Positions 56,497 through 64,000 of a stretch of 64,000 bases of DNA are shown here, one piece after another; positions within the stretch are counted from its first letter, which is position 1, and every line of letters begins with the position of its first letter. This DNA comes from Candidatus Uhrbacteria bacterium (lineage in GTDB: Bacteria > Patescibacteriota > Patescibacteriia > 2-12-FULL-60-25), in the NCBI GenBank assembly GCA_020854265.1, contig JADZFU010000004.1, positions 62,001 to 126,000 of the forward strand, given 5' to 3'. Both the position numbers and the translations under genes were made by a program. A model generated the notes under the pieces. It did not search any database and was not told the DNA's origin. It saw nothing but the letters and a program-made list of their open reading frames with translations.

Positions 56497-56820
56497 ATGT
56501 CCCGCAGTCTCAAAAAAGGACCGTTTACGGATCCCCGCCTCCTCGAGAAAATCGCGAAGGCAGGACCGAATTCAAAAACGGTTATCAAAACTTGGTCGCG
56601 CGCATCGACCATCACTCCCGAAATGGTCGGACTGACGTTTGGCGTGCACAACGGCAAACAGCACATCGCTGTCCATGTCGTCGAGAATATGGTCGGACAC
56701 AAGCTCGGAGAATTTTCCCCGACGCGTAAATTCACCCGTCACGGCGGCAAGCTCGCCAAGACGACCGAAGCCGCTGCCGCACCGGCTGCACCTGCAGCCG
56801 CGCCGGCCGCCAAGAAATAA
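56497..56820 (+). CDS. rpsS: 30S ribosomal protein uS19
   Basis: The 107-residue protein begins [19 protein letters not shown] and has [20 protein letters not shown] and [13 protein letters not shown]. An Ala/Pro-rich tail ([18 protein letters not shown]) of about 20 residues follows the normal end. Confidence 0.97.
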   Translation: MSRSLKKGPFTDPRLLEKIAKAGPNSKTVIKTWSRASTITPEMVGLTFGVHNGKQHIAVHVVENMVGHKLGEFSPTRKFTRHGGKLAKTTEAAAAPAAPAAAPAAKK

Positions 56821-56823
56821 TCT

Positions 56824-57249
56824 ATGGACGTCCACGCATCTCTCCGCTTCCTCCGCATGTCGCCCCGCAAGGTGCGCCTTGTGGTTGATGCTGTCCGCGG
56901 CTTGCCTGTAGCCGCCGCAGAAACGCGCCTGCAATTTTTGCCGAAGCTTGCGGCAGAGCCGGTGCTCAAACTCCTGCGTTCGGCAATCGCCAATGCTGAG
57001 CATAATTTCCATCTCAATAAAGAAGACCTTGTGATCAAGACGATCGTGGCCGACCAAGGCCCGACGATCAAGCGCTCACGCCCTCGCGCCTTTGGCCGGG
57101 CAGCGCCGATCCGCAAGCGTACGACGCACATCAGTTTGACGCTTGCCACCAAAAGCGAGGCAAAAGCTGCAAAGGCAGAAGCCAAAGCCAAGGTCGTGAA
57201 GCCGAAGACCGAAAAGAAGCCGCGCGCCGCTAAGAAGACCACCGCCTAA
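56824..57249 (+). CDS. rplV: 50S ribosomal protein uL22
   Basis: The 141-residue protein has FLRMSPRKVRLVVDAVRG, the ANAEHNF helix and RSRPRAFGRAAPIRKRTTHI, the tunnel hairpin. Its C-terminus continues ~30 residues as Lys/Ala-rich low complexity (EAKAAKAEAKAKVVKPKTEK). Confidence 0.96.
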   Translation: MDVHASLRFLRMSPRKVRLVVDAVRGLPVAAAETRLQFLPKLAAEPVLKLLRSAIANAEHNFHLNKEDLVIKTIVADQGPTIKRSRPRAFGRAAPIRKRTTHISLTLATKSEAKAAKAEAKAKVVKPKTEKKPRAAKKTTA

Positions 57250-57252
57250 CCT

Positions 57253-58053
57253 ATGGGACATAAAGTAAATCCAAATGTATTCCGCCTCGGCACGACGACC
57301 ACTTGGCCGTCGCGCTGGTTCGCGCGTGATGATGCGTACCGCGCATCGCTCCGCCAGGACCTCGGAATCCGCGCCTTCCTCCGCAAGGAATTGAAGGACG
57401 CTGCCGTGAATCGTATCGACATCGAACGCTCGCGCGGCATGATGACGGTTACCGTCCATACGGCCAAACCCGGTTTGGTCATCGGTCGTGCCGGTGACGG
57501 TGCCGAAGGACTCAAGAAGAAACTTCTAAAAACCTTTTTCCCGGCAAAAGCCAAGAGCATCAACCTCCAGCTGAATATCGTGGAAGTTGGCCGCCCTTCG
57601 CTCGAAGCCGCGCTCGTAGTCCAGGGTGTTATCACGGATCTTGAGCGCCGCATGCCATTCCGCCGTGTACTGAAGATGGCAATCGAACGCGTGAAAAAGG
57701 CAGGTGCACTCGGTGTGAAAATCGCCGTATCGGGCCGTCTGAACGGAGCCGAAATCGCGCGCCGCGAATGGCTCGCATGGGGAAAGATCCCGCTCACCAA
57801 CCTGCGTGCCGATATCGACTACTCCGCCGACGCCGCACGAACCATGGCTGGCGCCATCGGAGTCAAGGTCTGGATCTATCGCGGCGATGTCTTTGCCCAG
57901 GACCGCTTGAACCAATATCAACCAACGACGCCGGCCCGCCGCGGCGAACGCGACGGACGCGGACGAGGTCCTCGCCGCGACGCACCGGTCACGGCTCCGG
58001 AAACCGCCGCCCCGGCTGAAGCTCCGGCCGCGGATAAACCGGCCACGACCTAA
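57253..58053 (+). CDS. rpsC: 30S ribosomal protein uS3
   Basis: The 266-residue protein has MGHKVNPNVFRLG, the KH domain with LVIGRAGDGAEGLKKKL and the C-domain GRLNGAEIARREW and VWIYRGDVF. In the KH loop GRAGDG replaces the common GRxGxx form but keeps both glycines. A ~45-residue Arg/Asp/Ala/Pro tail follows. Confidence 0.97.
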   Translation: MGHKVNPNVFRLGTTTTWPSRWFARDDAYRASLRQDLGIRAFLRKELKDAAVNRIDIERSRGMMTVTVHTAKPGLVIGRAGDGAEGLKKKLLKTFFPAKAKSINLQLNIVEVGRPSLEAALVVQGVITDLERRMPFRRVLKMAIERVKKAGALGVKIAVSGRLNGAEIARREWLAWGKIPLTNLRADIDYSADAARTMAGAIGVKVWIYRGDVFAQDRLNQYQPTTPARRGERDGRGRGPRRDAPVTAPETAAPAEAPAADKPATT

Positions 58054-58063
58054 CCCCACGCCT

Positions 58064-58474
58064 ATGTTGATTCCAAAGAAAGTCAAACACCGCAAGTGGC
58101 ATAAAGGCCGTGCCCGCAATATCCGCATCGCGACCGACAAGGTCGATCTCGCCTTCGGTCCGTACGGACTCAAAGCGATGACGCCTGCCTGGATCTCGAG
58201 CCAAGAAATCGAAGCCGGCCGCCGCGTGCTTACCCGCTACATCAAAAAAGGAGGAAAGATCTGGATCCGCGTGTTCCCGGACAAGCCGATCACCAAGAAA
58301 GGCAGCGAAGTCCCGATGGGTGCCGGTAAAGGCGCCGTCGATCACTACGTTGCCGTGATCAAGCCGGGTACCATCATTTACGAAATGGACGGCATCCCGG
58401 CAGACCAGGCGAAGATCGCGCTCCAGAGCGCCGCCTACAAACTGTCTCCGGTCTGCAAGTTCATCCAAAAATAA
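58064..58474 (+). CDS. rplP: 50S ribosomal protein uL16
   Basis: The 136-residue protein has [36 protein letters not shown] and [21 protein letters not shown]16 organises the A-site tRNA elbow region. Followed by rpmC after 1 bp. Confidence 0.97.
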   Translation: MLIPKKVKHRKWHKGRARNIRIATDKVDLAFGPYGLKAMTPAWISSQEIEAGRRVLTRYIKKGGKIWIRVFPDKPITKKGSEVPMGAGKGAVDHYVAVIKPGTIIYEMDGIPADQAKIALQSAAYKLSPVCKFIQK

Positions 58475-58475
58475 T

Positions 58476-58667
58476 ATGTCTTCCAAAGAACTCCTGCAGA
58501 AGACGGCTGCCGAGCTCCGCCGCGAAGCGGATGCCCTGCGCAGCGAAATCCGCGATCTTCGTTTCAAGATTGCGACCCGCCAGCACACCAAGGTGCACGC
58601 GATGGGTGAAAAGCGCCGCCAACTTGCCCGCATCGAAACCGTCCTCGCGACGAAAAGCGAAACCTAA
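58476..58667 (+). CDS. rpmC: 50S ribosomal protein uL29
   Basis: The 63-residue two-helix protein: SKELLQKTAAELRREADALR then LRFKIATRQHTKVHAMGEKR and RRQLARIETVLATK. Normal order between rplP and rpsQ. Confidence 0.93.
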   Translation: MSSKELLQKTAAELRREADALRSEIRDLRFKIATRQHTKVHAMGEKRRQLARIETVLATKSET

Positions 58668-58669
58668 TT

Positions 58670-58933
58670 ATGACCACGCCTAAAAAACAACCCGCACCGC
58701 GTCGCCTCACCGGAACCGTCACTTCGACGGCCATGTTGAAGACGGCCGTGGTCCGCGTCGATCGCCGCGTGGCGCACGAGAAGTATGGCAAGTACTTCAC
58801 GCTCTCGAAGAAATTCAAGGTCCATGATCCTGAAGCGAAAGCCAAGGTCGGGGACACGGTCACCTTCGAAGAATGCCGTCCGATCAGCAAGGACAAATGC
58901 TGGCGCTATGTCGAGACGGTAAAAGTCTCCTAA
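58670..58933 (+). CDS. rpsQ: 30S ribosomal protein uS17
   Basis: The 87-residue OB-fold protein: [39 protein letters not shown] and [19 protein letters not shown]. Starts 2 bp after rpmC. Confidence 0.96.
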   Translation: MTTPKKQPAPRRLTGTVTSTAMLKTAVVRVDRRVAHEKYGKYFTLSKKFKVHDPEAKAKVGDTVTFEECRPISKDKCWRYVETVKVS

Positions 58934-58937
58934 TCAT

Positions 58938-59309
58938 ATGGTGCAACATCGCTCAATGATCGCCGTGGCAGATAATACGGGAGCTAAACTCCTGCAGGTT
59001 ATCAATGTCACTGGCGGCTACAAGAAACGCTACGGCGTACTCGGCGACGTCGTGACCTGCGTCGTCAAAGTCGCGGATCCGCGCGGAACCGTGAAGAAAT
59101 CGGATATTGTCCATGTCGTGCTTGTCCGCACGCGCAAGGAGACGCGCCGTCCTGACGGCACGTACATCCGTTTCGACGAAAATGCCGGCGTAATCATCGA
59201 TACCAAAAATAAGGAGCCGAAAGGCACCCGCATCTTTGGCCCGGTCGCACGCGAACTTCGCGGACGCGGCTATGCCAAGATCGTGTCACTTGCTCCGGAA
59301 GTTCTCTAA
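58938..59309 (+). CDS. rplN: 50S ribosomal protein uL14
   Basis: The 123-residue protein: [60 protein letters not shown] and [13 protein letters not shown]. Usual length and position. Confidence 0.97.
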   Translation: MVQHRSMIAVADNTGAKLLQVINVTGGYKKRYGVLGDVVTCVVKVADPRGTVKKSDIVHVVLVRTRKETRRPDGTYIRFDENAGVIIDTKNKEPKGTRIFGPVARELRGRGYAKIVSLAPEVL

Positions 59310-59313
59310 GCCT

Positions 59314-59580
59314 ATGTCTTTCAACCTCAAAGCTGGCGACGAAGTTCTCGTCATTGCCGGAAAAGATAAAGGAAAGAAGGGCAAAGTTGTCCAGGCTTTT
59401 CCAAAACTGAACCGCGTCGTGGTCGACGGCGTGAATATTACGAAACGCCATCTCAAGAGCCGCAAGGGCGGCGAGAAGGGCCAGGCCATTTCTTTTGCCA
59501 TGCCGATCCATGCATCCAATGTGCAGCCGGTCGGTGCAGGAGGAAAACCGGTCCGCCACACCAAGGCGGTCAAGAACTAG
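59314..59580 (+). CDS. rplX: 50S ribosomal protein uL24
   Basis: The start at 59314 gives 88 residues, shorter than the usual ~103. KOW motif LKAGDEVLVIAGKDKGKKGK, then VDGVNITKRHLKSR and IHASNVQPV. It ends with TAG, showing that TAG is a working stop in this genome. Confidence 0.95.
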   Translation: MSFNLKAGDEVLVIAGKDKGKKGKVVQAFPKLNRVVVDGVNITKRHLKSRKGGEKGQAISFAMPIHASNVQPVGAGGKPVRHTKAVKN

Positions 59581-59581
59581 T

Positions 59582-60118
59582 ATGACTCTCCAAGAACGCT
59601 ACCAGAAAGAAATTGTTCCGGCGCTCAAGTCGAAGTTTGGCATTACCAATGCCAATGCCGTTCCGAAGGTGACTTCGGTTACGGTTTCGGTCGGTCTGTC
59701 GCAGGGCATCAAGGATCCGAAAATCCTCGAAGTCGTCGAGCAGACGCTCCGCCGTATTACCGGCCAGCAGCCGGTCAAGACCAAAGCGAAAAAATCCATC
59801 GCAAGCTTCAAACTTCGCGAAGGACAGGTCGTCGGCATGATGGTGACGCTCCGCGGCAAGCGCATGTGGGATTTTCTCACGCGTTTGAACGCCTTCACCT
59901 TCCCGCGTATCCGCGACTTTCGCGGTATCTCGTCGAAGATCATCGACGGCCGCGGCAATATGTCCATCGGTTTCCGCGAGAATCTCGCATTCCCGGAGAT
60001 CCGTCCGGACGAGGTCGAGCGCGTCCATGGCCTTCAGGTCACGGTTTCAACCACGGCCGGCACACGCGAGCGCGGAGACGCGCTGCTGCGCGCCCTCGGC
60101 TTTCCCTTCTCCAACTAA
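59582..60118 (+). CDS. rplE: 50S ribosomal protein uL5
   Basis: The 178-residue protein: LQERYQKEIVPALKSKFG, GQQPVKTKAKKSIASFKLRE, VTLRGKRMWDFLTRLNAFTF and RDFRGISSKIIDGRGNMSIG. It binds 5S rRNA. One base after the rplX stop. Confidence 0.97.
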   Translation: MTLQERYQKEIVPALKSKFGITNANAVPKVTSVTVSVGLSQGIKDPKILEVVEQTLRRITGQQPVKTKAKKSIASFKLREGQVVGMMVTLRGKRMWDFLTRLNAFTFPRIRDFRGISSKIIDGRGNMSIGFRENLAFPEIRPDEVERVHGLQVTVSTTAGTRERGDALLRALGFPFSN

Positions 60119-60121
60119 TCT

Positions 60122-60307
60122 ATGGCTACCCAAGCGCAAATTGCCAAGTCCAACCGCAAGCCGAAGTTTTCGACCCGCGAAGTTCGCCGTTGCTGGCGCT
60201 GCGGCCGCAAACACGGATATATGCGTGATTTCGGACTCTGCCGTATCTGCTTCCGTGAATTGGCCAACCGCGGCGAATTGCCCGGTGTAACCAAATCGAG
60301 CTGGTAA
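60122..60307 (+). CDS. rpsN: 30S ribosomal protein uS14, zinc-binding (type Z)
   Basis: The 61-residue protein is the short zinc form: two CxxC pairs, CWRCGR and CRICF, then [16 protein letters not shown]. The long zinc-free S14 is not present in the window. Confidence 0.97.
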   Translation: MATQAQIAKSNRKPKFSTREVRRCWRCGRKHGYMRDFGLCRICFRELANRGELPGVTKSSW

Positions 60308-60311
60308 TCCT

Positions 60312-60704
60312 ATGTATACCGACCCAATCAGCGACTTCCTGACCCGCATCCGCAATGCGCAGGCAGCGCACCATGAAACGGTGCGTTTGCCCGGTTCGAA
60401 GCTCAAGCTCGCCCTTGCAAAAGTGCTCGAGCGCGAAGGCTTCGTGACCGGCGTAAGCGAGACTGCCGAAGGCCCCAAGAAAATCTTGGAGCTCTCCTTG
60501 AAGTATCTCGGCAAAACGCCGTACATCCGTACGCTCACGCGTGTCTCGACTCCGGGACGCCGCGTTTACAAGAAGGCTTCGGAGCTGCGCCCGGTTCTCT
60601 CCGGTCAGGGGATTGCCGTGCTCTCGACTTCCGCCGGATTGATGAGCGACCGCGACGCACGCAAGCGCAAGCTTGGCGGCGAAGTGTTGTGCGAAATCAA
60701 CTAA
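60312..60704 (+). CDS. rpsH: 30S ribosomal protein uS8
   Basis: The 130-residue protein: DPISDFLTRIRNAQAAHHET, a central beta part and RPVLSGQGIAVLSTSAGLMS, GGEVLCEI at the end. S8 binds 16S helix 21 and often represses the spc operon. Confidence 0.97.
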   Translation: MYTDPISDFLTRIRNAQAAHHETVRLPGSKLKLALAKVLEREGFVTGVSETAEGPKKILELSLKYLGKTPYIRTLTRVSTPGRRVYKKASELRPVLSGQGIAVLSTSAGLMSDRDARKRKLGGEVLCEIN

Positions 60705-60714
60705 CTTTATCTTT

Positions 60715-61263
60715 ATGTCCCGCATTGGCAAAAAACCGATTCTCCTGCCCTCGGGCATCGACCTTACGGTCGAGGCTGGGAAGGTGATCGTGAAGGGCCC
60801 AAAAGCCGCGCTCACGATTCCGCTTCCTCCGCATGCCTCGGTCGCTCTCCAGGACGATCCTCGTTCGGCCGTCGTAACCGTGGAAGATGAAACGAATGTG
60901 TCCCAGCGCGCTATTTGGGGGCTGACTCGTCAGCTGGTCCAGAATGCCGTGCAGGGTTTGCAAAAACCGTACGAAAAATCACTCGAGTTTGTCGGCGTCG
61001 GCTACAAGGTCGCGCTCGAAGGACGAACGGTGGTGATGGATGTCGGCTACTCGCATTCCATCAAGTTCCCGCTGCCGGAAGGTGTCGATGGAAAAGTCGA
61101 CAAACAGGTGCTCAACCTTTCTTCCGCTGATAAGTATCTGCTTGGCGAAACCGCTGCCCAGATCCGACGCTACCGTCCGCCGGAGCCGTATAAGGGCAAG
61201 GGCGTCAAATATGTCGATGAGGTCATCCGCCGCAAGGCCGGTAAGACCGCGAAGTCTGCCTAA
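60715..61263 (+). CDS. rplF: 50S ribosomal protein uL6
   Basis: The start at 60715 gives 182 residues: [56 protein letters not shown] and the motif [16 protein letters not shown]. Confidence 0.97.
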   Translation: MSRIGKKPILLPSGIDLTVEAGKVIVKGPKAALTIPLPPHASVALQDDPRSAVVTVEDETNVSQRAIWGLTRQLVQNAVQGLQKPYEKSLEFVGVGYKVALEGRTVVMDVGYSHSIKFPLPEGVDGKVDKQVLNLSSADKYLLGETAAQIRRYRPPEPYKGKGVKYVDEVIRRKAGKTAKSA

Positions 61264-61267
61264 TCGT

Positions 61268-61630
61268 ATGCCGAAACTCAACTCCTCCACCGCCAAGGCC
61301 CGCCGCATCGCTCGCGTACGCGCGACGGTTTCCGGTACCACGGAACGTCCGCGTCTCGCGGTGTTCCGCAGCCTGGCCCACATTTCCGCCCAGGTGATCG
61401 ACGATACCAGCGGTAAAACGCTTGCCGCTGCGAATGACCGCGATCTCTCCGAGGGCGACCGCAAGGGCAAGAAAAAGTCCGAATTGGCGACCATGGTCGG
61501 CAAGCTGATTGCCGAACGCGCGAAAGCCAAAGGCGTAACCCAGGTCGTCTTCGACCGCCGCGACAAGCAGTACCATGGCCGCGTGCAAGCGCTGGCTGAA
61601 GGCGCTCGCGAAGCCGGCTTGAAATTTTAA
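61268..61630 (+). CDS. rplR: 50S ribosomal protein uL18
   Basis: The 120-residue protein: [40 protein letters not shown] and [20 protein letters not shown]. It binds 5S rRNA. Four bases before rpsE. Confidence 0.96.
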   Translation: MPKLNSSTAKARRIARVRATVSGTTERPRLAVFRSLAHISAQVIDDTSGKTLAAANDRDLSEGDRKGKKKSELATMVGKLIAERAKAKGVTQVVFDRRDKQYHGRVQALAEGAREAGLKF

Positions 61631-61634
61631 GCAT

Positions 61635-62273
61635 ATGAATGACGAATCCAAAAAGGTAGAAGGAGCCGCTCCGGCTGCTCCGGCCGCATCAGCTCCGAGT
61701 GCCCGTCCGGCAGGACGCGGCGGTTTTGGCCGAGGCGGTGCTGGCGGACGCGGCGGTGCTGGCGGACGCGGACGCGGGAATGACCGCCGCGGTCCCCGCG
61801 CCGAGGTCCCGGCCGAAGCCGACTACGAAGAAAAGAATCTTGAAGTCGCCCGTGTTACGCGCGTGACCAAGGGCGGCAAGCGCATGCGCTTCCGTGCATT
61901 GACCGTGATCGGCAACCGCAAAGGCCGCGTAGGCTTTGGTCTTGCCAAAGGCGTTGATGTCGCAGCCGCTACGGGTAAAGCCGTCACACAGGCGCGCAAG
62001 TCGCTGCTTACGGTTCCACTCAAATACGAAACCATTCCGCATGCTGTCGAAGCAAAATTCGGCGCAGCCAAGATTTTGCTCAAGCCGGCTCCGGCAGGTA
62101 GCGGTATCAAGGCCGGCGGTGCCGTACGTATCGTGCTTGAGCTTGCCGGCGTGCCGAACGTTGTCTCAAAGATTCTCGGTTCCGGAAACAAGATCAATAA
62201 CGTGAAAGCAACCTTCGTTGCGCTCAAGAAGCTCCGCATGCCGATTACGAAGACCGAAGCATCGGAAAAATAA
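61635..62273 (+). CDS. rpsE: 30S ribosomal protein uS5 with RGG-rich N-terminal extension
   Basis: The 212-residue protein is longer than usual (~165). Residues 1-50 are low complexity: Ala/Pro-rich, then repeated RGG/GRGG units (RPAGRGGFGRGGAGGRGGAG, GRGRGNDRRG). The S5 core follows: VARVTRVTKGGKRMRFRALT, GNRKGRVGFGLAKGVDVAAA and GIKAGGAVRIVLELAGV. RGG stretches usually bind RNA; here they would project from the mRNA entry side of the 30S. The downstream gene is rplO, with no rpmD between. Confidence 0.97.
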   Translation: MNDESKKVEGAAPAAPAASAPSARPAGRGGFGRGGAGGRGGAGGRGRGNDRRGPRAEVPAEADYEEKNLEVARVTRVTKGGKRMRFRALTVIGNRKGRVGFGLAKGVDVAAATGKAVTQARKSLLTVPLKYETIPHAVEAKFGAAKILLKPAPAGSGIKAGGAVRIVLELAGVPNVVSKILGSGNKINNVKATFVALKKLRMPITKTEASEK

Positions 62274-62274
62274 T

Positions 62275-62712
62275 ATGACGCTTACTCTCCACACGCTCGC
62301 TCCGAAACACGGAGCCCGTACCAAATCGTTCCGCATTGGACGCGGACACGGTTCTGGCCGCGGTAAAACCGCCGGAAAAGGTACCAAGGGTCAAAAATCC
62401 CGTACCGGCGGCGGCAAAAAGCTCAAACTCAAGGGTTTGAAGCAGATGCTTTTGTCCTTCCCAAAGAATCGCGGTTTCCAGAGCCGCTACCAGAAATCGG
62501 CCAGCGTCCAGCTCAAGCGCCTTGAAGCATTCAAAGATGGCGAAATCGTCAACTTGGCTTCGCTCCGCAAAAAGGGCATGATCAAGCGCACCGACCTCTC
62601 GGCAAAAATTGTCGGTTCGGGAACGTTCGGTAAGAAGCTCGTGATCGAAAAGATCGGAGCAAGTGCAAGTGCCAAGGCCTCCATCGAGGCTGCAGGCGGT
62701 TCGATCAAATAA
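62275..62712 (+). CDS. rplO: 50S ribosomal protein uL15
   Basis: The 145-residue protein: LHTLAPKHGARTKSFRIGRG, HGSGRGKTAGKGTKGQKSRT and the C-terminal VIEKIGASASAKASIEAAGG. It follows rpsE by one base; in most bacteria rpmD (uL30) would lie between. Confidence 0.97.
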   Translation: MTLTLHTLAPKHGARTKSFRIGRGHGSGRGKTAGKGTKGQKSRTGGGKKLKLKGLKQMLLSFPKNRGFQSRYQKSASVQLKRLEAFKDGEIVNLASLRKKGMIKRTDLSAKIVGSGTFGKKLVIEKIGASASAKASIEAAGGSIK

Positions 62713-62734
62713 ATTCTTTTTCTTTTTTCCGTCT

Positions 62735-64000
62735 ATGTGGGACAAGCTCCTGCAGGCCTGGCGCGTCAAGGAAGTCCGTAACGGGCTCTTGTTCGTCCTC
62801 GGCGTCATGGTGATCTTCCGGATCGCCGCGAATATCCCGCTTCCGGGCGTTGACCTCATCGCGCTCCGGCGTTTCTTCGACGCCAATCAGGTGCTCGGTC
62901 TTCTGAACCTGTTCTCGGGCGGAACGATCGAAAACTTCAGCATTGTCGCGCTTGGTGTTGCGCCGTACATCACGGCATCCATTATCTTCCAGCTTTTGGG
63001 GATGATGATTCCGCGTCTGGAAGAAATCCAGAAAGACGGCGAACAAGGCCAGCGCAAGATCAACCAATGGACGCGCTGGCTCACGGTTCCGCTGGCGATT
63101 ATCCAGTCGTTTGCGCTTTTGCAGCTCCTCCGACAATCGCAGTTTCCGATTCTTACCAATAACGATCCGCTCCATATCGTGATGATCGTTTGTACGGTGA
63201 CTGCCGGTACGCTGGCACTCATGTGGATGGGCGAACTCATGTCCGAAAAGAAAGTAGGTAACGGCATCTCGCTGCTCATCTTTGCCGGTATCGTTGCCGG
63301 GCTGCCGTCCCAAGCGACCCAGCTCATCAGCACGTATGACCAGAGCCAGTTGTTTACGATTGCCCTCTATGTTCTCGTCGGTATTGCGATGATTGCGGGA
63401 GTCGTGTTTGTCTCGGAAGGCCAGCGTAATATTCCGGTGCAGTATGCCCGCGCTTCGCGCGGAACCGGCTCATCGGTCGGCGGTGTTGCATCGTCGCTCC
63501 CGCTGCGCGTGAACCTTACGGGCGTTATTCCGATCATCTTTGCAATTTCACTTCTCCTGTTTCCGTCGGTGATTGCACAGTTCTTCGTATCGGCGCGTTC
63601 GGCATGGCTTTCGGGTGCGGCCCAGTGGGTGATTGTAACGCTCCAAAACCAGACGATTTACGGTATCTTGTATTTCCTTTTGGTGGTGTTGTTTACCTAC
63701 TTCTACACTTCGATTGTCTTCCAACCCGAGCGCATCGCGGAGAATCTTCAAAAACAGGGAGGCTTTATTCCGGGTATTCGTCCGGGCAAGCCGACCGTTG
63801 ATTATCTCAATGCGGTTATTAATCGCATCACGCTTGGCGGCGCCTTGTTCCTCGGTGCGATTGCCGTAGCTCCGATTGCGGCACAGGCGATTACCGGTAC
63901 TTCGACCATTGCCCTCGGCGGTACTTCGCTGCTTATCGTGGTTTCGGTGGTCATTGAATCCATCAAACAAATCGAGTCGCAGCTCACCATGCGCGAGTAC
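62735..64000 (+). CDS. secY: Protein translocase subunit SecY, 3' end outside window
   Basis: ATG 62735 opens a frame that runs to the window end (422 codons). SecY features: RNGLLFVLGVMVIFRIAANI, the plug region IENFSIVALGVAPYITASII, IPRLEEIQKDGEQGQRKINQ and FYTSIVFQPERIAENLQKQG. Only the last helix is missing. It forms the Sec channel with SecE (42235). A T-rich stretch (62713-62731) precedes the start and no SD is seen. Confidence 0.97.
   Translation, partial: MWDKLLQAWRVKEVRNGLLFVLGVMVIFRIAANIPLPGVDLIALRRFFDANQVLGLLNLFSGGTIENFSIVALGVAPYITASIIFQLLGMMIPRLEEIQKDGEQGQRKINQWTRWLTVPLAIIQSFALLQLLRQSQFPILTNNDPLHIVMIVCTVTAGTLALMWMGELMSEKKVGNGISLLIFAGIVAGLPSQATQLISTYDQSQLFTIALYVLVGIAMIAGVVFVSEGQRNIPVQYARASRGTGSSVGGVASSLPLRVNLTGVIPIIFAISLLLFPSVIAQFFVSARSAWLSGAAQWVIVTLQNQTIYGILYFLLVVLFTYFYTSIVFQPERIAENLQKQGGFIPGIRPGKPTVDYLNAVINRITLGGALFLGAIAVAPIAAQAITGTSTIALGGTSLLIVVSVVIESIKQIESQLTMREY

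Noticed and set aside
1-64000. UGA-to-Gly recoding as in Gracilibacteria/Absconditabacteria
   Set aside because: TGA closes several complete genes (for example the M50 protease at 45950 and the LOG-adjacent genes) and conserved glycines are encoded by GGN.
1-64000. CRISPR array or cas genes
   Set aside because: No regularly spaced repeats and no Cas-like proteins were seen.

Overview
The window looks like a Patescibacteria (Candidate Phyla Radiation) chromosome fragment of medium GC. The grounds are gene content and style. The S10/spc ribosomal block has no rpmD (uL30) between rpsE and rplO. There are many small secreted or one-to-three-helix membrane proteins. An archaeal/eukaryotic-type Elp3 is present. 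Genes are very tightly packed, and many transcripts appear leaderless or lack a Shine-Dalgarno (SD) sequence. Species-level assignment is not possible from sequence reading alone. TGA and TAG both end real genes, so the standard bacterial code applies.

Layout. (1) 1-1.7 kb: AT-rich right edge of an RHS-type polymorphic-toxin island: a lipase-like toxin tip, an immunity-like membrane protein, a second toxin tip fragment with its own paralogous membrane protein, and an RHS core remnant that runs into the 3' part of a tRNA-Arg(UCU) gene. (2) 1.7-16.7 kb: accessory genes: a dsRBD plus nuclease-like fusion, a stomatin-like protein, a second PD-(D/E)XK-like protein, two convergent FAD oxidoreductases, a lysozyme-like secreted protein, two secreted proteins sharing a C-terminal domain, a cold-shock protein, a cupredoxin lipoprotein, a rhodanese operon, tRNA-His, and a P-type ATPase that has lost its catalytic aspartate. 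(3) 16.7-34.5 kb: a ruvB operon, a divergent Trm9-like/Elp3 pair, tRNA-Leu(UAA), a standalone RNA-polymerase alpha-CTD-like protein, a pfkB/fba/polX operon, rsmE, clpB behind a CIRCE operator, endonuclease Q, a cyclase-domain protein, an RRM protein and gatB. (4) 34.5-37.5 kb: a pyrimidine nucleotide operon (P-loop kinase, dut, thyA, folA, tmk) in which folA carries an in-frame amber codon. (5) 37.6-42.6 kb: secE-nusG-rplK and rplA, separated by about 2.9 kb of unrelated genes. (6) 42.7-52 kb: tRNA-Pro, HU, LOG family, bL28, M50 protease, rpsL-rpsG-fusA, and an ABC transporter with a separate C39-like peptidase. (7) 52.2-64 kb: tuf followed by rpsJ to secY (secY cut by the window end).

The most interesting items are a predicted complete Elp3/Trm9-type wobble-uridine pathway in a bacterium, the pseudo-P-type ATPase, the amber-interrupted dihydrofolate reductase in an otherwise intact thymidylate operon, the toxin island fused to a tRNA gene, a near-canonical CIRCE at clpB, terminator-promoter fusions giving leaderless mRNAs, and low-complexity tails (including an RGG-rich one) on several ribosomal proteins. 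All functions are inferred from reading the sequence; no database search was run.
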